Of a stretch of 53,522 bases of DNA, positions 16,984 to 25,570 are shown in pieces. The notes under the pieces were generated by a model. That model saw only the letters and a list, made by a program, of their open reading frames with translations, ran no database searches and was not told where the DNA came from. How positions within the stretch are numbered: the first letter of the stretch is position 1; each line of letters starts with the position of its first letter. The stretch lies in contig JAFDEK010000010.1 in NCBI GenBank assembly GCA_019310385.1, forward strand, positions 1 through 53,522, in the 5' to 3' direction. A program made the translations under genes and the position numbers. The DNA comes from Deltaproteobacteria bacterium. Its GTDB lineage: Bacteria > Myxococcota_A > UBA9160 > UBA4427.

Positions 16984-18189
16984 GTGGGGGGGGAGGGAGC
17001 GGCGGAGGAGAAAGGGGGCGCCGAGGGTGGTGGCGGCTGAGACGACCACCATGCCGGCGAGCGCTTCGTCGGGGACGATCGAGGGACCCAGGGCATGGGC
17101 GGTGCCCACGACGAGGAGGGCGATCTCTGCGCGTGGGACCATGCTCACGGAGAGGGCTCGCCAATGGGTCGCGCAGCGCAGGTAGCGTGCGGGCCAGGCG
17201 GTCCCAAAGTACTTGCCCAGCACGGCCGGCACGAGCAGCACGGCGCCGATCCCGAGACCCGGTGCCAGGCTCTCCAGCTCGATCTGCATGCCGATCCAGA
17301 TGAAGAAGAAGGGAAGGAAGAACTCGAAGAGATCCTGGAACGAGGCGTCGGCGCGTACGGCGGTCGGGTCCCGGCTGAAGGCGAGACCCGCAAAGAAGGC
17401 GCCGATCGCCATGGAGAGACCCAACAGCGCCGCCAGCGCGGAGAAGACAAAGCCGGATCCCGCCAGCAGCAGAAGAGTGGGGCCGGAAGAGTGGGAGCGC
17501 GCGGTAAGTCGCGTGAGCACCGGCTCGAGGAAGCGGGAAAAGAGCACACAGCCGGCGAGGAAGACGAGAACCTTCGTCATGCTGATCACCGTCGCCTGGA
17601 AGACCGCAGCCGCCAGCTCGCCCGGCGTCCCGTTCGCCATGGGCTCGAGCACCGCGATCAGGACGCTCAACGCCACCACGGCCGAGATGTCGTCCAGCTC
17701 CGCGAGGTCGAGCAGCAGGCTTCCGTCCTCGGTCTCGAGCAGTCCTGCGTCGCTCCACAACGCAACCGCAACGCCGACACTGGTGGCCGTCAATGCGATC
17801 CCGATGACGACGGCCGCGATACTGGGAAGCCCCAGGAGCCAGCGCGCGCAGCCGAAGCCGAGCACAAAACAGAGCGCAACCTGCACTGCCCAGATCGCGG
17901 CTGCGGGCCGGATCTCGCGGAGCAGGCGGTCGAGCTTGCTCCCGAGACCCACGTGAAAGAGCAGACAGATGATGCCTACGTGTCCGAGAAACTCGAAGAG
18001 CGTGCGGCCGGAGTCGCCCAGCCATCGCAGGCGGATGTCGGCCTCGCTGAGGGAGAGGCCGAGGAGGACGTATCCGATGAGGGGCGGAGCGCCCCAGCGC
18101 TCGAGGCCCGCGCGGAGCAGGGCCGCTGCGAGGGTCACCCCCCCCACCAGGAGAATCACGAATGCAGGATGTCCGTCGATCGATTCCAT
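16981..18189 (-). CDS. CPA2-family cation:proton antiporter
   Basis: A 402-residue integral membrane protein with about twelve hydrophobic segments and no C-terminal RCK/TrkA domain. It shows the PPLIGYVLLGLSL first re-entrant helix, the LFHVGLGSKLDRL segment, the GIALTATSVGVAVALW discontinuous helix, DLAELDDISAVVAL with the ion-binding Asp pair, and GAFFAGLAFSRDP later. These are the landmarks of Kef/NapA-type sodium or potassium:proton exchangers. The ATG at 18189 lacks a strong ribosome site. The final residues (SLPPH) are encoded next to the REP-like palindrome. It is divergent from the flavoenzyme gene at 18335. Confidence 0.9.
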   Translation of the reverse strand: MESIDGHPAFVILLVGGVTLAAALLRAGLERWGAPPLIGYVLLGLSLSEADIRLRWLGDSGRTLFEFLGHVGIICLLFHVGLGSKLDRLLREIRPAAAIWAVQVALCFVLGFGCARWLLGLPSIAAVVIGIALTATSVGVAVALWSDAGLLETEDGSLLLDLAELDDISAVVALSVLIAVLEPMANGTPGELAAAVFQATVISMTKVLVFLAGCVLFSRFLEPVLTRLTARSHSSGPTLLLLAGSGFVFSALAALLGLSMAIGAFFAGLAFSRDPTAVRADASFQDLFEFFLPFFFIWIGMQIELESLAPGLGIGAVLLVPAVLGKYFGTAWPARYLRCATHWRALSVSMVPRAEIALLVVGTAHALGPSIVPDEALAGMVVVSAATTLGAPFLLRRSLPPH

Positions 18190-18334
18190 TGTGTAGACAC
18201 TGGGCGACCGCAGTGAGGCTAGCAGGAACCGTGCGCAGGAATCTTCCCTGTCCGGGTCTCGGGGCGCCCGCCACGGTCCTGGCGCAGGCCGGGCCGGGGA
18301 GCAGCCCGCGACTTTGGTAGCTTTGGCAGGGGCC

Positions 18335-19468
18335 ATGTCGAGAGAACACTCCATTCTCATCGTTGGGGGCGGCGTCGCGGGGCTCGCGACGGCGTGGGAG
18401 CTGGCGCGTCTCGGTCAGAGGGGAGTGCTGCTGCTCGAGCGCGAGGAGCAGCTCGGCAGCCACTCGAGCGCCCTGAACGCTGCCATCCTGCGCACCCTGA
18501 GCAGCGATCCGATCACCACGCGGCTCGCTCGGGCCAGCGCCGACTTCCTGCGCCGCCCGCCCGAGGGCTTCAGCGAGGTCCCCCTGGTCGACCCGCGTGG
18601 CCTGGTTCTGGTGGCGGGAAGCGATGCGGCGGCCGGCCTGCGGGCGCGGGTAGAGGCCCTGGGCCCCGACGCGAAGGTGGCCGAAATCTCGCAGGGTGAG
18701 CTGCACACCCTCGCACCCGCCTACGCGGGGCCGGTCGCGGTGGCGTTTCACTTCCCCGAGGAGGGACAGATCGACATCGCGGCGCTCATGCAGGGCTTCG
18801 CCCGCGGCGCGCGGCGTGGGGGCGTCGGCATACGCACGGCCGCGGCCGTGAGCGAGCTGGTGTGCGAGTCCGGGTGCGTCGCCGGGGTGCGCCTGGAGAA
18901 CGGCGAGCGGCTGCGCGCGGCGACGACGGTGATCGCCGCGGGCGGCTGGGCGGGCGCCCTCGGGCGCGCCGCCGGCTCCGGGGTCCGGCTGCGTCCGACC
19001 CGGCGACACCTGATGGTGACGGCCCCGGACGCCGCGGTGGAGCGCAGCTGGCCCGTCGTGTGGCGCCTGGGCGCCGATGAGTTCTACTGCAGGCCCGAGA
19101 GTGGCGGAATGCTGCTCTGCGCCTGCGATCTCAGCGACGTGGAGCCCGACCGATGCCACGCCGATGCCGGGGTTCGCGACACCATCGCGGAGAAGACCGC
19201 CCACCAGCTGCCCGCCCTCGCGGAGGCCGGCGCGGCCCACTTCTGGTGCGGCATGCGGACCCTGACCGAGGACGGCCGCTTCGCCATTGGCCCGGATCCC
19301 GATCTCGCAGGCCTGTTCTGGGTGGCGGGCCTCGCCGGCGCCGGAATGGTGTGCTCGGGCGAGCTGGGTCGCATCGCCGCCGCACGGCTCACCGGCGCTC
19401 CCGCCGAGCTGCCGGCGGAGATCATCGACGCGCTGGCGCCGGCACGCCTCGCGGCCCCCCGCGGCTGA
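18335..19468 (+). CDS. FAD-dependent oxidoreductase of the DAO (glycine/sarcosine oxidase) family
   Basis: A 377-residue flavoprotein. The N-terminal ILIVGGGVAGLATAWELARLG dinucleotide-binding loop ends with Glu in LLLERE at the FAD ribose position. The HSSALNAAILRT segment follows as in sarcosine and glycine oxidases, then TTVIAAGGWAG, and a C-terminal GLFWVAGLAGAGMVCSGELG flavin-contact region. It probably oxidises an amine or amino acid to an imine with oxygen or a carrier as acceptor; the substrate is unknown. The ATG follows GGCAGGGG. It converges with the HgcAB-like gene across a hairpin at 19508-19535. Confidence 0.9.
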   Translation: MSREHSILIVGGGVAGLATAWELARLGQRGVLLLEREEQLGSHSSALNAAILRTLSSDPITTRLARASADFLRRPPEGFSEVPLVDPRGLVLVAGSDAAAGLRARVEALGPDAKVAEISQGELHTLAPAYAGPVAVAFHFPEEGQIDIAALMQGFARGARRGGVGIRTAAAVSELVCESGCVAGVRLENGERLRAATTVIAAGGWAGALGRAAGSGVRLRPTRRHLMVTAPDAAVERSWPVVWRLGADEFYCRPESGGMLLCACDLSDVEPDRCHADAGVRDTIAEKTAHQLPALAEAGAAHFWCGMRTLTEDGRFAIGPDPDLAGLFWVAGLAGAGMVCSGELGRIAAARLTGAPAELPAEIIDALAPARLAAPRG

Positions 19469-19507
19469 GCAGCGCCCCGATCCCCCATTTCCCATCCCCC
19501 AGGCCTC

Positions 19508-19535
19508 GCCGCTCCAGCGCGAGAGCGCAAGCGGC
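19508..19535. terminator. GC-rich hairpin between convergent genes
   Basis: GCCGCT (19508-19513) pairs with AGCGGC (19530-19535). Inside is GCGC-GAGA-GCGC, a GNRA-type tetraloop stem. It lies between the convergent flavoenzyme and HgcAB-like genes. No T-run follows on either strand, so factor-independent termination is uncertain. Confidence 0.5.
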
Positions 19536-19543
19536 TGGCGGGC

Positions 19544-20734
19544 TCAGGAGTTTTCGGCCGGAGGCTCGTGCTCCACCTCCGCGGAGGTCGCGACGCTACG
19601 CGTTCCCATGAGGTTGAGCTTGAAGCTACGGACGGTCTCCGGCGTGATCCGGCCGCCGGCCGGGTCCTCGAAGTAGAGCGCGTCGAAGGGGCATTGCACC
19701 ACGCAGGCGCCACACTGAACGCAGCGCTCCTTGCTCGCGAGAACCGCCAGGCTTCTCTCCCGATCGAGCTCGAAGACCTCCACGGGACAGGACTCGAGGC
19801 AGAATCCGACACCCCGGCAGCGCGACTCTTCGAGGGTGATGGCGAGCAGTCGATCGGCGTGAAGGCCGCTCTTGTAGGTGGGCGTGGATCCGCTGAGGTC
19901 GATGCCCAGCACCAGGGCCACGACGCCGGCGACCAATCCCCAGCGCAGGAGCATCGCCCAGGAGAGATCTCCGCCGAGGGCGCCCAGGGCCACCGCGCAC
20001 AGCAGGGTGAGGAGCCACAGCACGAGGGGGGCGCCCCGCTCTCCGAAGTCGAAGAAGACCAGGCCGATGTGCGCCTTCCCGCCCCGGTCGCCCCGCAGCC
20101 AGGATTCGTACAAGGGAAAGCCCGCAAAGAGCACGATTGCATGGGCCCAGGTGAGGCCAGCCAGCAGCAGCGCGGTGGACGTGGAGAAGAACGCGACCGG
20201 GAGGGCCAGGAGCGAGATGGGAAAGGCCCAGGCGACAGCCATCTCGAGGCGCTGGCCCAGGGGAAAGGTCACGCGACCCATGGCCGGGGTCTTCACCCCT
20301 CCGCCGTCGAGAAAGGCCGGGATCGCAGCGGCATCGACCGGCCCCCAGACCACCCGCCAGCCGGTCTTCTTGCGTACTACCCGACCCTCGACGCCCGTCG
20401 CCGCCAGCTGCGGCAGGATGAGCTCCCGATGGTCCACCAGCTCCTCGATGCCGCTGGTCTTCACCACCGACACGACGTCGTGATTGGTGAGCAGCCCGCC
20501 CGTCGCCGCACACCACACGTTGACGCCCCGGCTGTTGGCGACGAGCAGCCAGGCGTCGCGGCCTGCGAGGGCGCGCTTCACCCGCTCGACGGTGAGGCCG
20601 AAGTTGCAGGTGAGCAGGACCGGTGCGTCGCGTCCGGGCTTTCCGATCTTCACGGCCCCCGTACGACAGGGGAAGGGGAGCATGCGCAGCAGGGTCTGCA
20701 GCAGCTCGATCGCGAGGCGGCGTCCGGCGCTCAC
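19544..20734 (-). CDS. HgcAB-like fusion: corrinoid domain, membrane helices and ferredoxin
   Basis: A 396-residue protein. Residues about 25-160 match the HgcA corrinoid-binding domain: PVLLTCNFGLT, DAWLLVANSRGVNVWCA with Cys75 in the position of the cobalt ligand, HRELILPQLAATGV and VVWGPVDAAAIPAFL. About four membrane helices follow between 165 and 280. The C-terminus is an HgcB-like ferredoxin with a complete second motif, CVQCGACVVQCP (C338, C341, C344, C348). The first motif is C306-x5-C312-x3-C316, with Val309 where the second cysteine is expected. The cap helix reads NVWCAATGG rather than NVWCA(A/G)GK, and there is no terminal cysteine pair as in HgcB. In HgcA the corrinoid carries a methyl group; here the acceptor is unknown. 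The GTG start overlaps the stop of the methyltransferase gene (GTGA). Confidence 0.85.
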   Translation of the reverse strand: MSAGRRLAIELLQTLLRMLPFPCRTGAVKIGKPGRDAPVLLTCNFGLTVERVKRALAGRDAWLLVANSRGVNVWCAATGGLLTNHDVVSVVKTSGIEELVDHRELILPQLAATGVEGRVVRKKTGWRVVWGPVDAAAIPAFLDGGGVKTPAMGRVTFPLGQRLEMAVAWAFPISLLALPVAFFSTSTALLLAGLTWAHAIVLFAGFPLYESWLRGDRGGKAHIGLVFFDFGERGAPLVLWLLTLLCAVALGALGGDLSWAMLLRWGLVAGVVALVLGIDLSGSTPTYKSGLHADRLLAITLEESRCRGVGFCLESCPVEVFELDRERSLAVLASKERCVQCGACVVQCPFDALYFEDPAGGRITPETVRSFKLNLMGTRSVATSAEVEHEPPAENS

Positions 20735-21399
20735 GTGGGGCGCCCTTCGGGCTTGCGGGCCACGAACTCGGCGAGACCGCCCAGGGCTCCCGCGCGCACC
20801 GATTCGACCACCAGGCCCGCGCGGCCGAGCTTCCCGGGCAGGTCGTCGACGGGACGCGTGGTCTGCTGGGTGAAGATGTACGCCAGGGCGACGAGGGGCG
20901 CGCGCATTACGCGGTAGAGGAGCCGTGCCGCGGCGCCCTGGGGCCGGGTTTCGTCCGCGAGCAGGCAGAGGCCGCCGGGCTTCAGAATCCGGTACACCTC
21001 GCCAAGGGTGAAGCGTTGCTCGTCTTCGCTCAGCTCCGAGAAGCAGAGGCTGCTCAGGACTGCGTCGAAGCTCTCGGGCGCCTCCCGGTCGAGCTCGGCT
21101 ACGCCCATCTCGACAGCCTCGACGGCTGCGCTGGGGCCGGCCGCAGCGGCGGCGGCGCGGGTGATCTCCAGCATCTCGGGAGCGATGTCGATGGCCTTGA
21201 CCCGGGCCCCGCGCCGGGCGGCCCGCACCGCCAGGGCCCCGGTTCCACAGCCGAGATCGATCACCCGTTGCCCGGGCTCGACGCGGGCGGCCAGGCGCTC
21301 CCAGGCCGCCTCGAGACGGCCGAGGGTGAGCACGCGCATCCCGCGCTCGTAGCGCCGCGGTGCGGACTCGAGGATCCGCATGAGGACGTAGGTGCTCAC
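20731..21399 (-). CDS. Class I SAM-dependent methyltransferase
   Basis: A 222-residue Rossmann-fold methyltransferase. Motif I is VIDLGCGTGALAVRAARRGARV, motif II ends in the acidic KAIDIAPEM, and motif IV is FDAVLSSLCFSEL; a GGLCLLADE strand follows. The family resembles UbiE/COQ5 and methyltransferase 11 enzymes acting on small molecules or lipids. The terminal TGA overlaps the GTG start of the HgcAB-like gene by four bases, so the two are translated from one message and probably act together. GTG at 21399 is used; an ATG at 21381 is the alternative. Confidence 0.9.
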   Translation of the reverse strand: MSTYVLMRILESAPRRYERGMRVLTLGRLEAAWERLAARVEPGQRVIDLGCGTGALAVRAARRGARVKAIDIAPEMLEITRAAAAAAGPSAAVEAVEMGVAELDREAPESFDAVLSSLCFSELSEDEQRFTLGEVYRILKPGGLCLLADETRPQGAAARLLYRVMRAPLVALAYIFTQQTTRPVDDLPGKLGRAGLVVESVRAGALGGLAEFVARKPEGRPT

Positions 21400-21584
21400 C
21401 CTCTCAGGCTAGTGCCTCGACGCTTCGGGATCGATGGCGCAGGCCGCAGCATTGCGTTGCCCCATGGGGACAAAGCGTGATCGGGCGTTATGCTGGGAGT
21501 CATTGCGGAAGGCCCACCGTCCGGCGCATCATCTCGGAGCCATCCTGCGTGGACGACTCTTCGCAGATCGAACGGGAGGAACCT

Positions 21585-22016
21585 ATGGACGTCGAGAAAT
21601 TGCTCGCCAGCCCCCACTTCAAGTGGGAGCGACGCGAGCCTGCCGATCGAGAAGCTCTGGAGGGCTTTCGAACGGCTGCCCCGCCGAATCTTCCGAACAC
21701 GTATCTGAAGTTCATGCGAGCTACGAATGGCGGAAGCGGGGAGGGCCCTTTCAATGCGGGATGGGTGGAGGTGTGGCCCGTCGGCGAGGCGATGGAGCGC
21801 AACGAGGAGCTCGGCATTTTGCAAAGACTGCCGGGCTTCTTCGCGTTTGGGAGTGACGGAGCGGATCGAGTCTACGTCTTCGACATCCGCGAGGAAGACG
21901 GTGCTGCGGTGTGCAGCGTTTCGGCCGAAAAGGTCGAGGCGGGTGGAGTCGACGAGCTCACTGGCAGCTTCTCCGAGTTTCTGCAGCGAATCGTCCACGT
22001 CCACGGCAACGCCTGA
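21585..22016 (+). CDS. SMI1/KNR4 (SUKH)-like protein
   Basis: A 143-residue protein with the SMI1/KNR4 pattern: an N-terminal helix, LPNTYLKFMRATNGGSGEGP at about residues 37-56, then strand-rich GWVEVWPVGEA, and PGFFAFGSDGADRVYVFD. This fold is used by bacterial immunity proteins against contact-dependent toxins and in other regulatory roles. No toxin gene lies beside it, so an orphan immunity or housekeeping role is possible. The ATG follows GGGAGGAA. A CCCCATGGGG palindrome lies in the upstream gap at 21460-21469. Confidence 0.8.
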   Translation: MDVEKLLASPHFKWERREPADREALEGFRTAAPPNLPNTYLKFMRATNGGSGEGPFNAGWVEVWPVGEAMERNEELGILQRLPGFFAFGSDGADRVYVFDIREEDGAAVCSVSAEKVEAGGVDELTGSFSEFLQRIVHVHGNA

Positions 22017-22132
22017 GGGCCTCGCCGCCACCGTGATAAGCTCGGCTGGATTGAACCCGTACCAATGCTGACTCGCTGGGACGAACGCGGCGTTGCGGAC
22101 GGACAAGGTTGTGCGGCCGCGCGGAGTCGTGG

Positions 22133-23581
22133 ATGAATTCGCTGACGGAAGTTCGGGTCGGACTGCTCTCACTCGAGCGTTTCGAATCCGTTCTCGATGA
22201 AGAGCAGATGCGCGAGGCTCGCGCGACCGCCGAGGCCCTGCGCGAACGCCTTGCGCGCCGGGTCGTGTGGAACGTCAACTCCACCGCGGTGGGTGGCGGC
22301 GTCGCAGAGATGCTCCAGTCGCTGCTCAGCTACACGCGCAGCGCCGGAATCGACACGCGCTGGATGGTGATCGAGGGCAATCCCGAGTTCTTCCGCATCA
22401 CCAAGCGCCTGCACCACGCCCTCCACGGCTCGCCGGGGGACGGCTCGCCCCTCGGTGCCGCCGAGCGCAAGATCTACGAGGAGACGGCGCGCGTCAATGC
22501 CGTCGAGCTCGCCTCCCTGGTGCGGCCGGGCGACGTAGTGCTGCTCCATGACCCGCAAACCGCGGGGATGGCGGCCCAGCTCGTCGGCACCGGGGCCCAT
22601 GTGGTCTGGCGCTGCCATATCGGGCACGACAGCACCAACGCCCAGGTCGAGGAGGCCTGGGCCTTTCTGCGTCCCTACCTGGATCTGATCCCCGCCTACA
22701 TCTTCACCCGGGACGCCTACGTGCCGGACTTCTGCGACCACGGCAAGTCGACCATCATCCGCCCCAGCATCGACGTCTTCTCGCCGAAGAACCAGGAGCT
22801 CGACGACGAGGCCATCCGCGCGATCCTCGTGCACACGGGGATCGTCGAAGGCAGCGTGGGCGAAGACCAGGTGCCGAGCTTTCGGCGTGACGACGGGACT
22901 CCCTCGCGGGTGGAGCGCCGGGCCGATGTCGTGCGCCTCGGCCGTGCACCGTCGATGGAGACGCCCCTCGTGGTGCAGGTCTCGCGCTGGGATCCCCTCA
23001 AGGATCCCGTCGGTGTCATGCGGGGCTTCGCGAAGCTGGTCGACGGGGCCTCGCCCGCACAGGCCGAGCTGGTCCTGGCCGGGCCCAACGTGTCGGGTGT
23101 GACCGACGATCCCGAGGGCGGAGCCACCTTCGACGCCGTGTTGGCCGAGTGGCGCGAAATGCCCCATGCCGTTCGCAGCCGCATCCATCTCGCAACCCTC
23201 CCGATCCGGGACGTGGCCGAGAACGCCGCCATCGTGAACGCGCTGCAGCGGCACGCGGCGATCGTGGTGCAGAAGAGCCTTCACGAAGGCTTCGGCCTTA
23301 CCGTTACCGAGGCCATGTGGAAGTCGCGCCCCGTCGTGGCCAGCGCCGTGGGTGGCATCCAGGATCAGATCGAGGACGGCGTGAACGGCGTGCTTCTCGA
23401 AGACCCGGAGGATCTTGCTGCCTTCGCGTCGGTCCTGCGCGATCTGCTGCTCGATCCCGATCGCGCCCGCCGTCTGGGGGACGCTGCCCACGAGCAGGTT
23501 CGACGGAACTTCCTCGGTGTCGGGCACCTGCTCCAGTACGCCCACCTGATCGAGCGCCTGGACGGCCAGGCTCGGTGGTGA
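22133..23581 (+). CDS. treT: Trehalose glycosyltransferring synthase-like GT4 enzyme
   Basis: A 482-residue GT-B glycosyltransferase matching TreT and trehalose phosphorylase-type enzymes. The N-terminal domain has VVWNVNSTAVGGGVAEMLQSLL and WMVIEGNPEFFRITKRLHH, the sugar-acceptor side. The C-terminal domain carries the nucleotide-binding QVSRWDPLKDPVGVMRGF and the KSLHEGFGLTVTEAMW motif with the E-x7-E pair. TreT makes trehalose from an NDP-glucose and glucose in one reversible step. The ATG at 22133 was chosen because the conserved part begins soon after. It may share a transcript with gap, 164 bases downstream. The gene symbol is by family resemblance. Confidence 0.82.
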   Translation: MNSLTEVRVGLLSLERFESVLDEEQMREARATAEALRERLARRVVWNVNSTAVGGGVAEMLQSLLSYTRSAGIDTRWMVIEGNPEFFRITKRLHHALHGSPGDGSPLGAAERKIYEETARVNAVELASLVRPGDVVLLHDPQTAGMAAQLVGTGAHVVWRCHIGHDSTNAQVEEAWAFLRPYLDLIPAYIFTRDAYVPDFCDHGKSTIIRPSIDVFSPKNQELDDEAIRAILVHTGIVEGSVGEDQVPSFRRDDGTPSRVERRADVVRLGRAPSMETPLVVQVSRWDPLKDPVGVMRGFAKLVDGASPAQAELVLAGPNVSGVTDDPEGGATFDAVLAEWREMPHAVRSRIHLATLPIRDVAENAAIVNALQRHAAIVVQKSLHEGFGLTVTEAMWKSRPVVASAVGGIQDQIEDGVNGVLLEDPEDLAAFASVLRDLLLDPDRARRLGDAAHEQVRRNFLGVGHLLQYAHLIERLDGQARW

Positions 23582-23745
23582 AGCTCGGGTGACACGGGCT
23601 GGTGCTCGGGTCGCGATGGCTTGCGTACTGGAGCGTGATCAGCGACGGTCTGCTTTCCGAATCGAAATTGGAGCGAGGGTGCTGCTCTGGCGCCCCGAAA
23701 GCGAGAGACGCCGTGCGCCCGGGCGGCGCCTGGAAGGAGGCAAGG

Positions 23746-24771
23746 ATGAGCGTGCCCAAGATCGCCATCAACGGTTTCGGCCGCATCGGTCGCACCATCG
23801 CGCGGATCGCCAAGCTGAACGGCCATTTCAACATCGTGGCGGTCAACGATCTCGCCGAGCCCGAAGCCCTGCGTTACTCCTTCAAGTTCGACAGCATCCA
23901 CGGGACCTATCCGGGCGAAGTGACCCTCGACGGCGACATCATGAGCATCGACGGCGACCCCTTCCGCATCCTCAACGAGAAGGACCCCGCAAAGCTTCCC
24001 TGGAAGGAATTCGACGTGGACTACGTGGTCGAGAGCACGGGGAAGTTCCGCAAGATCAAGGAGCTCGAACGGCATCTCGCATGCGGCGCCCGGCGCGTCC
24101 TGATCACCGTTCCCACCAAGGACGAACTCGAATGCACCCTGGTCATGGGCGTCAACGACGAGGTGGTGACCAGGGACTCGACCATCATCAGCAACGCGAG
24201 CTGCACCACCAATTGCGCCGCGCCGGTCGTGAAGGTTCTCCACGACCAGTTTGGAGTCGAGCGCGGGCTGCTCAACACCATTCACGCCTACACTTCGGAT
24301 CAGCGCCTGATCGACGCGCCCCACAAGGACAAGCGCCGCTCCCGCAGCGCGGCCACCAACATCGTCCCGACCTCGACGGGCGCCGCAAAGGCGATTGGCC
24401 GCGTGATCCCCGAGCTCGCGGGCAAGCTCGATGGCCTCGCCATGCGGGTGCCCGTTCCCGACGGCAGCGTGGTGGATCTCACGGTGCAGCTCTCGAAGAG
24501 CACCTCCGTCGAGGAGATCAACCAGGCCATGCGGGCCGCGGCCGCAGCGGAGCTCAAGGGCATCCTCGAGTACAGCGAGGAGGCCATCGTGTCCAGCGAC
24601 ATCGTGGGCAACAGCCACTCGAGCATCTTCGACGCACCGCTTACCCAGGTGATCGACGGCAAGTTCGCCAGGGTGGTCAGCTGGTATGACAACGAGTGGG
24701 GCTACAGCAGCCGGGTCGAAGACCTCATCGTGCGCCTGGCAGAGCTCGACGGGATGACGGTGAAGAACTGA
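23746..24771 (+). CDS. gap: Type I glyceraldehyde-3-phosphate dehydrogenase
   Basis: A 341-residue enzyme of glycolysis and gluconeogenesis. The NAD-binding INGFGRIGR loop leads to VAVNDL, whose Asp binds the adenosine ribose and suggests NAD rather than NADP. The catalytic SNASCTTNC has Cys153. RSRSAATNIVPTSTGAAKA supplies the phosphate sites, and WYDNEWGYS is conserved at the end. AAGGAGG precedes the ATG. pgk is not next to it, which is unusual but not rare. It converges with the Crp/Fnr-type gene across a short hairpin. Confidence 0.97.
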   Translation: MSVPKIAINGFGRIGRTIARIAKLNGHFNIVAVNDLAEPEALRYSFKFDSIHGTYPGEVTLDGDIMSIDGDPFRILNEKDPAKLPWKEFDVDYVVESTGKFRKIKELERHLACGARRVLITVPTKDELECTLVMGVNDEVVTRDSTIISNASCTTNCAAPVVKVLHDQFGVERGLLNTIHAYTSDQRLIDAPHKDKRRSRSAATNIVPTSTGAAKAIGRVIPELAGKLDGLAMRVPVPDGSVVDLTVQLSKSTSVEEINQAMRAAAAAELKGILEYSEEAIVSSDIVGNSHSSIFDAPLTQVIDGKFARVVSWYDNEWGYSSRVEDLIVRLAELDGMTVKN

Positions 24772-24784
24772 GGGTGGCGCCGCG

Positions 24785-24801
24785 GCCCGGGCTTGCCGGG
24801 C
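24785..24801. terminator. Short hairpin between convergent gap and regulator genes
   Basis: GCCCGG at 24785-24790 and CCGGGC at 24796-24801 enclose a five-base loop in the 30-base gap between two convergent genes. It could end both transcripts, but no T-run follows. Confidence 0.4.
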
Positions 24802-25569
24802 TCAGCCCTTGCCGGCCTCTGGCTCCGAGCGATCGTTGCCGAGGGCGACACGGCGCAGGGCGTCGATCCCGACCAGCACGACCTGTCGGCCCGAGCGCGT
24901 GGTCAGGCCCTCCTGCTCGAAGTCTCGCAGGTTTACGTTGGCAGTCTGACGGGTGATCCCGACCAGGGTCGCCAGCTCGGCCTGGGTGATGTCGACGTCG
25001 ATGCAGATGCCATCTTCGGTCTGGCGCCCGAAATCCTCGGCGAGCTCGATCAGGATGTGGGCGAGCCGGGAGCGCGCGTTCCGGAAGACCAGATTCTCCA
25101 CCCGACTCTCGATGCGCTTGAGGCGTGTTCCGATCTGTCGGGTGACCTCGAGCACCAGGCTCGGTCGCGCCGATAGCAGACGCTGGAACTCGACTCCGGG
25201 AATCCGCCAGACGCGGCACGGACGTGCCGCCTGGGCAAAGCTCTCTCGCGGGTAGTCACCGAAGACCGTGAGCTCTCCGAACACCTCTCCCGGGGCCACA
25301 TAGCCGAAGGTGGTCTCCTCGCCTTCGCGGGAGAGGCGATAGATGCGGGCCAGGCCCTTCTCGAGCAGGTAGAGGGAGTTGGGATTCGTCGCGGGAGCGA
25401 AGATCGTATCGCCCTCCGTGTAGTCCAAGCACACCGAAGCGCCGCGCAGCTTCTCGATCTCTTCCGGCGCGAGCTCTTGCAGCCAGTCGACGCTGCGCAG
25501 ATGCCAGACATCTCGCGCCGTGGCGCCGTCCGGCTCTGCTTCCGTGCCGAGCTCATCCATGCGCCCCAT
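24802..25569 (-). CDS. Crp/Fnr-family transcriptional regulator
   Basis: A 255-residue regulator. Residues about 35-150 form a cyclic-nucleotide-binding-type beta barrel (EGDTIFAPATNPNSLYLLEKG, then PGEVFGELTVFGDYPRES). A dimerisation helix follows, and then a winged helix with ITQAELATLVGITRQTANVNLRDFE as the helix-turn-helix. There is no N-terminal cysteine cluster, so it is not an oxygen-sensing Fnr. The effector could be cAMP or another nucleotide; GELTVFGDYPRES differs somewhat from the cAMP phosphate loop. Its target is unknown; gap converges with it. The start may be the ATG at 25569 or at 25560. Confidence 0.88.
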   Translation of the reverse strand: MGRMDELGTEAEPDGATARDVWHLRSVDWLQELAPEEIEKLRGASVCLDYTEGDTIFAPATNPNSLYLLEKGLARIYRLSREGEETTFGYVAPGEVFGELTVFGDYPRESFAQAARPCRVWRIPGVEFQRLLSARPSLVLEVTRQIGTRLKRIESRVENLVFRNARSRLAHILIELAEDFGRQTEDGICIDVDITQAELATLVGITRQTANVNLRDFEQEGLTTRSGRQVVLVGIDALRRVALGNDRSEPEAGKG

Positions 25570-25570
25570 G

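Noticed and set aside
16934..19495. An 853-codon minus-strand frame
   Set aside because: Shadow of the flavoenzyme and antiporter genes; its protein is Arg/Pro/Ala-rich with no family motif.
19544..20734. Calling this gene hgcA/hgcB and the organism a mercury methylator
   Set aside because: The cap helix, first ferredoxin motif and C-terminal cysteines differ from true HgcA/HgcB, and the context looks aerobic.
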